The notes below the pieces were generated by a model. That model was not told where the DNA came from, made no database searches, and saw nothing but the letters and a program-made list of their open reading frames with translations. Position numbers and translations under genes: made by a program. From CAVPRW01 sp046727435 [NCBI: bacterium] (GTDB taxonomy: Bacteria > Tectomicrobia > Entotheonellia > J063): a stretch of 8,938 bases of DNA. The stretch is from positions 1 to 8,938 of the forward strand of contig JBKPCR010000221.1 in the NCBI GenBank assembly GCA_046727435.1. The letters are read 5' to 3'. Below are positions 6,098 to 8,938 of the stretch, piece by piece (position 1 is the stretch's first letter; each line of letters starts with the position of its first letter).

Positions 6098-6413
6098 CGT
6101 GTGCCTCCTCGTTCCCCCGATCACCCGCTTCAAACGTGGCATGTACCCTTCTTGATATCACCCTATATTGGAGGAGCAGGTGACATATCGTATCACAAAT
6201 AGTCGGTGTTGAGACTGCACGCAAGCAGATCCCGTGGCACCTCCGTTGATCTGCGCACTGTTGCGATCGGAGGGCCACCGGGATCATGACCATGACCCGC
6301 CACGCCGAGAGAGGCATGGACGCATTGTGCCGTCTCCAGATAGATGGCCAGCGAATCCGGCTGACCCCCCTTCCAGGTCATTCACCGCAGGTGAGCGCCT
6401 CGATTCATCAGGA
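6098..6413 (-). other. Upstream region of the monooxygenase gene; possible recombinase scrap
   Basis: No intact gene is seen. The part nearest 6097 should hold the monooxygenase promoter; an imperfect palindrome sits at 6180-6196. A minus-strand frame (6381-6193) includes DSLAIYLETAQ, similar to SMAIYLETSERL at the start of the recombinase pseudogene at 7303-7670, with some matching DNA. It may be a third scrap of the same recombinase, but the match is only about ten residues. Confidence 0.35.
6180..6196. promoter_or_regulatory. Imperfect palindrome, possible operator upstream of the monooxygenase
   Basis: GTGACATATCGTATCAC has matching outer arms (GTGA/TCAC) and a partly symmetric centre, 83 bp before the ATG at 6097. 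LysR-type sites often have such T-N11-A dyads, and sulfonate genes are often LysR-controlled, but no regulator gene is in the window. Confidence 0.2.
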
Positions 6414-7187
6414 TTATCCCGGCTCTAACCGAAACTCCCCATCGTCCCCTGGCACGATCGTGTAGCGATCCCCGCTATTTGGGAGCACCTTCGTCCCCTC
6501 CTGCGTGCCCGGCCAGTAGAAGCTCACCTCGGCCGGCCTGCACTGCTGATGGGTGTGCGTCGCCTGCGGCGGCAAGGTAAACGTCTGACCATCAATCGTG
6601 TACTGAATGGCTAGGTCTGATGTGTTAGTGAGCTGAAATTCGATCTGCTGTGACGTCGGACGGCCGAACAGCTGCACCGCATAGTAAGCGCTTGTCTGGT
6701 CGCTCTGGGCCACCCCGACGCCGGTCTCCGTGACGGCCGGGTGGAGCATATTCTGCCGGTGATCGGGCGAGTGTTGCCAGTCCTCGAAGAATCCCTGGGC
6801 CAGTGCCTCCGTCGTGAATCCTGCAGGGTTCTGTTGAGAGGCGATGTTCTCGGCGATGAGGCACGCGTCATAGCCGTGCGCCTGGGCTCGTGCTTCCGGC
6901 GACTGGCCGTCGGCGGTGTGGCTGAACTAAACGGTACGGGCCATGAAGGTGGCGAAGTCTTGCGCGGTGGCAGTGAGCTGAGGGTTGACCTTTGCTGTGG
7001 GGCGGCCTTCCTGTTGGCGAAACGCATTCGTGTGACTGATGAGGCGTTCGACTACGTCCACCAGGTCGGGGGACTGGTCTCTAGTCGCCGGCGGATCGGT
7101 CGTCCTCTTCTCAGCAGCCTGCGCAGAGGGCGCCGCAGGCAGAAGAACCCATCCAAGTCCGAGAACCAGGAGCAGCCATCGGTGCAC
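6414..7187 (-). pseudogene. Secreted CAP-domain protein, interrupted by one in-frame TAG
   Basis: A GTG at 7187-7185 after GGGAGGAGG starts MHRWLLLVLGLGWVLLPAAP, a signal peptide with likely cleavage after SAQA (residue 24). A CAP/SCP domain (cysteine-rich secretory, PR-1 type) follows at about 41-165: HTNAFRQQEG, FSHTADG with H90, CLIAENIA with E113, HSPDHRQNM with H139 and H143, and YYAVQLFG. A beta-rich tail with HTHQQCRPAEV ends at TAA 6416-6414. The only fault in 257 codons is TAG at codon 87 (6929-6927), between MARTV and FSHTADG, where relatives have a sense codon, often Lys; AAG to TAG is one base. Function in bacteria is unclear, usually extracellular. It may be a fresh pseudogene, a sequencing error or a readthrough case. 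A 10-bp palindrome GGGTATACCC lies at 7225-7234 upstream. Confidence 0.8.
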
Positions 7188-7302
7188 CGTGCCTCCTCCC
7201 TCTGCCCGTGACGGAACGGGAAGGGGGTATACCCGTGCGTCAACAGTGTCGATGATCTAGACCCTTTCACCCACCATGCGTCGCTTGGACTGTGCGAACA
7301 GC

Positions 7303-7670
7303 TCAATCTGCGACTACCAATGCCGCCGACTTTGCGGGCGTCAACTGTCGCTGGTCATACAACTGTGTGATCGACGGCTCCGAATGGCCGACGGTACGTT
7401 GCACGTTTTCGAGCGTGGCTCCGTTTTGAGGGCCGTTGTGATCAATGTCGCGTGCATCCAGTAGGTTGAACAGCCACGCTCCAGTTTGAGCTGTTTGCCA
7501 AATTTCTGCAACCCTCAGTCCACACGGTCAGGGTGCAGCTGCCGGCGGAGCGCTTGCGGATCTCGACCAGCACTCGTTGGTCGGAAGCGAGGCCCGTTCC
7601 AGTCATCGGCGAGCCTAGCCCCCTCCAGATAGATGCGGAGGCGTTCCGAGGTCTCCAGGTAAATCGCCAT
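7303..7670 (-). pseudogene. Tyrosine recombinase (integrase) C-terminal half, degraded, copy B
   Basis: Read on the minus strand: AIYLETSERLRIYLEGARLA, DDWNGPRFRPTSAGRD, ALRRQLHPDRVD and a TGA. After small indels the reading resumes with KFGKQLKLERGCSTYWMHAT and LITTALK, then one missing A shifts frame to NGATLENVQRTVGHSEPSIT, QLYDQRQLTPAKSAALVVAD and TGA 7305-7303. This follows the catalytic domain of phage/island integrases, whose usual box II is AHSMRATFITTAL. Here the box II His and Arg appear as Tyr and His, each explained by a single base change, so the enzyme is dead. GH box and nucleophile Tyr (QLYD) remain. The N-terminal DNA-binding domains are absent. It lies left of the tRNA-Met fragment, so it may be the integrase of the element ending there. 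Its end matches the fragment at 1980-2112. Confidence 0.75.
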
Positions 7671-7801
7671 GCTGAAGGGAGATCTGGAGTTGTGTACAGC
7701 CTGATCAAGGGAAAAGGTTCGCGAGAGAGCCGTGAGATGGCTGTGAGCGGTGAGGGAGGGGATCAGCTCTTCCTGCATCCCCTCCCGCTCGCGGTCCCGG
7801 A

Positions 7802-7842
7802 GGCACTAGAAAGGTGGTTGCGGAGAGGTTGCGTCTAGTGCC
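7802..7842. repeat. 9-bp inverted repeat enclosing 7-bp direct repeats
   Basis: GGCACTAGA (7802-7810) and TCTAGTGCC (7834-7842) are perfect inverted copies 23 bp apart. Between them GGTTGCG occurs twice (7816-7822 and 7827-7833) with an 11-bp period, one helical turn. The place, about 65 bp before the tRNA fragment, fits an integrase/excisionase arm site of an attachment region. It could instead be an RNA hairpin. Confidence 0.5.
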
Positions 7843-7907
7843 GAGATGTGCACGATTCTGCAACCTGGCATCGCGTAAATTCAAGTACTTCTGTACGCCC
7901 AGATCAA

Positions 7908-7952
7908 CTCATAACCCAAAGGTCGCTGGTTCAAATTCAGCCCCCGCTACCA
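7908..7952 (+). other. 3' half of a tRNA-Met gene (attachment-site remnant)
   Basis: CTCATAA (7908-7914) is an anticodon loop with CAT at 7910-7912. It is followed by the 3' anticodon strand CCCAA, a 5-nt variable loop, a T arm (GCTGG, loop TTCAAAT, TCAGC), acceptor strand CCCCGCT, discriminator A and CCA ending at 7952. The bases before the loop (ATCAA) cannot pair with CCCAA, and no AGCGGGG acceptor strand or D arm lies upstream, so the 5' half is missing. Integrases often recombine at the anticodon loop or 3' end of tRNA genes and leave such half copies. The intact gene should lie at the other end of the element. Confidence 0.8.
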
Positions 7953-7955
7953 CCT

Positions 7956-7998
7956 AAAAGGCTCTGGAATCAATAGCTTCCAGAGCCTTTTCTTTTTC
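7956..7998 (+). terminator. Rho-independent terminator after the tRNA fragment
   Basis: A perfect 14-bp stem AAAAGGCTCTGGAA / TTCCAGAGCCTTTT around an 8-nt loop is followed by CTTTTT. It begins 3 nt after the tRNA CCA, so it is probably the original terminator of the tRNA-Met gene. The A-rich 5' arm makes it work in both directions. Confidence 0.85.
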
Positions 7999-8029
7999 GG
8001 CCTCACTCCAATCTGTGGAATCCCGCCTT

Positions 8030-8050
8030 TTTGACTCCACTTTGACTCCA
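8030..8050 (+). repeat. Tandem repeat TTTGACTCCA, twice at 11-bp period
   Basis: TTTGACTCCAC and TTTGACTCCA lie head to tail between the terminator and the integrase start. Short tandem repeats beside an attachment site and integrase gene are typical arm-type binding sites for integrases. That role is inferred from position. Confidence 0.5.
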
Positions 8051-8058
8051 GTTCATGC

Positions 8059-8086
8059 TTGCATCCATTTTCCCTTCTGATACAAT
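8059..8086 (+). promoter_or_regulatory. Candidate promoter of the integrase pseudogene
   Basis: TACAAT (8081-8086) preceded by TGA is a good extended -10; TTGCAT (8059-8064) at 16 nt is a weak -35. It lies about 160 nt before the ATG at 8245 and next to the tandem repeats, so integrase binding there could repress it. Confidence 0.35.
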
Positions 8087-8244
8087 CGCTCGTCGTCGGG
8101 CACCAGCGAGCCCGGCATTCGTTTCCCGTATTCGTGGTCATCCGCGACACACTCGCGGCTCGCCCACCTGTGCCACGTCATGTCCGACAGTATGGTGGGA
8201 TCTCCCCGAGAGGTCAGGATTGTTGACGAAGGGAGTAGCAGGCG

Positions 8245-8802
8245 ATGGCAAGCGTCTACCGCATTCGGAAGGAAGAGCGCACCTCAGGGGTGCGCTAGGT
8301 GGTCGATTACCGCGATAATACCGGGCGGCTCAGCACTCGGCGCCTTAAGCGCTCCCGCGACGCCGAGGCCTTCAAAAAAAGAGGTGGAAGCCAACACCTA
8401 CACCGGACCGCTCCCCCCGCGCCCCGTCCATGTCACGTTGGCCCAATGGGCCGAGGGGTGGTTCGCCCAGAAAAAGCCCTCTGCCGGGCCGGCAAAAAGC
8501 CGCGCCCCTCGACGCTCCAGAGCTGGTGCAGTGATCTGAAATCACTCCTGAGCGCGCTCGGCGGCTACAAGCTCCACGACCTCACGGCCGACGTGGTCAT
8601 CACGTGTGTAGAGCACCTCCAAAACACGCCGATTCCTGAGGGTCGGCGTAGCGGAGGTCAGCGTCCGCGCGATAAATCCATTCGCAATAAAGTCGGGCTC
8701 CTCTCCCAAATCCTGCGCTCGGCCAAAGCCCGGCGCATCATTCCTCTCAATCCCGTCCAGGATCTCGACTGGAAAGAACTCTTGGGTGAAGAGGAGCGTT
8801 AG
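8245..8802 (+). pseudogene. Phage/island integrase, N-terminal half, nonsense codon and frameshifts
   Basis: The ATG at 8245 with GGGAG upstream starts MASVYRIRKEERTSGVR, then TAG at 8296-8298, then VVDYRDNTGRLSTRRLKRSR. A Trp there (TGG) is what relatives would have. VVDYRDNTGR resembles the three-strand arm-binding (AP2-like) domain of lambda-type integrases. At the seven-A run (8374-8380) the frame shifts by one to EVEANTYTGPLPPRPVHVTL and AQWAEGWFAQKKPSAGPA. Between about 8485 and 8515 it shifts back to STLQSWCSDLKSLLSALGGY, the core-binding SAM-like domain, ending KELLGEEER at TAG 8800-8802. The catalytic domain with R, H and Tyr never follows; about half the protein is missing. Next to the tRNA fragment, it is likely the dead integrase of an element inserted there. 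Confidence 0.8.
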
Positions 8803-8938
8803 GAATTGTAAATGAATCACTCAGGGGTTTGTACGGCTGGGTGTTATGACCTCATGCCACTCATCGCCGTGGCACGCGGCCGGATACCTGGGGACGGGGG
8901 CCCGTGCTGCCTCTGACCCCTGTTGGCCCGGCTGGTAG
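8803..8938 (+). other. Right edge without recognisable feature
   Basis: The integrase similarity stops at about 8802 and no gene or repeat is recognised to the end of the window. A deletion junction that removed the integrase catalytic domain probably lies near 8802-8815. Confidence 0.4.

Noticed and set aside
6741-7211. 156-codon plus-strand frame
   Set aside because: It is antisense to the CAP-domain gene, which has a signal peptide and all family motifs.
6927-8298. Idea that TAG is recoded, since both the CAP gene and the integrase carry in-frame TAG
   Set aside because: TAG ends two well-supported genes (the SsuD-like gene and the 72-aa gene), and the integrase also has frameshifts. Decay is simpler.
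1-8938. CRISPR array or toxin-antitoxin pair
   Set aside because: No regularly spaced repeats were seen, and no recognised toxin fold is encoded; the small acidic proteins alone do not support a toxin-antitoxin call.

Overview
The window is a GC-rich bacterial accessory region dominated by decaying mobile-element debris, with a few apparently intact genes between the remnants. The taxon cannot be fixed from sequence alone. The GC-rich codon use, Shine-Dalgarno sites, a tRNA-Met 3' half and the style of the recombinase and CAP proteins would fit Nitrospirota or Methylomirabilota, but this is a guess.

Region 1 (1-1040, all minus strand): the first 26 codons of an IS5-type transposase enter from the left edge. 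Next come four very small ORFs that look like one operon, read from 968 down to 210 (72, 62, 47 and 47 aa). None belongs to a family I recognise with confidence. The second and third are acidic proteins that resemble each other and look like a diverged tandem duplication. The third has no ATG in its own frame; one missing T in a T-run would explain this.

Region 2 (1150-2112): three pseudogene fragments. They are the C-terminus of a XerD-like tyrosine recombinase (plus), a short-chain dehydrogenase/reductase broken by a frameshift and a stop (minus), and the C-terminus of a second recombinase type (minus).

Region 3 (2395-6097): three intact genes. The first encodes a 368-aa protein with an N-terminal EVE (PUA-like) domain and a C-terminal PD-(D/E)xK-like domain, a candidate modification-dependent nuclease (plus). 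Converging on it is an isopenicillin-N-synthase-like 2-oxoglutarate/Fe(II) dioxygenase. Upstream of that, in the same direction, is an SsuD-like FMNH2-dependent monooxygenase. The two oxygenases could both act on organosulfur or xenobiotic compounds, but the 454-bp gap argues against one tight operon.

Region 4 (6414-7670, minus): a secreted CAP-domain protein gene, intact except for one in-frame TAG, then a recombinase pseudogene whose C-terminal segment is a diverged copy of the fragment at 1980-2112.

Region 5 (7800-8938): an inverted repeat enclosing direct repeats, then the 3' half of a tRNA-Met gene starting at the anticodon loop, a strong terminator, a tandem 11-bp repeat, and an integrase broken by a nonsense codon and frameshifts and lacking its catalytic domain. 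This reads as an attachment-site junction where elements have inserted repeatedly into one tRNA-Met gene. The window is probably the right part of an old integrated island.
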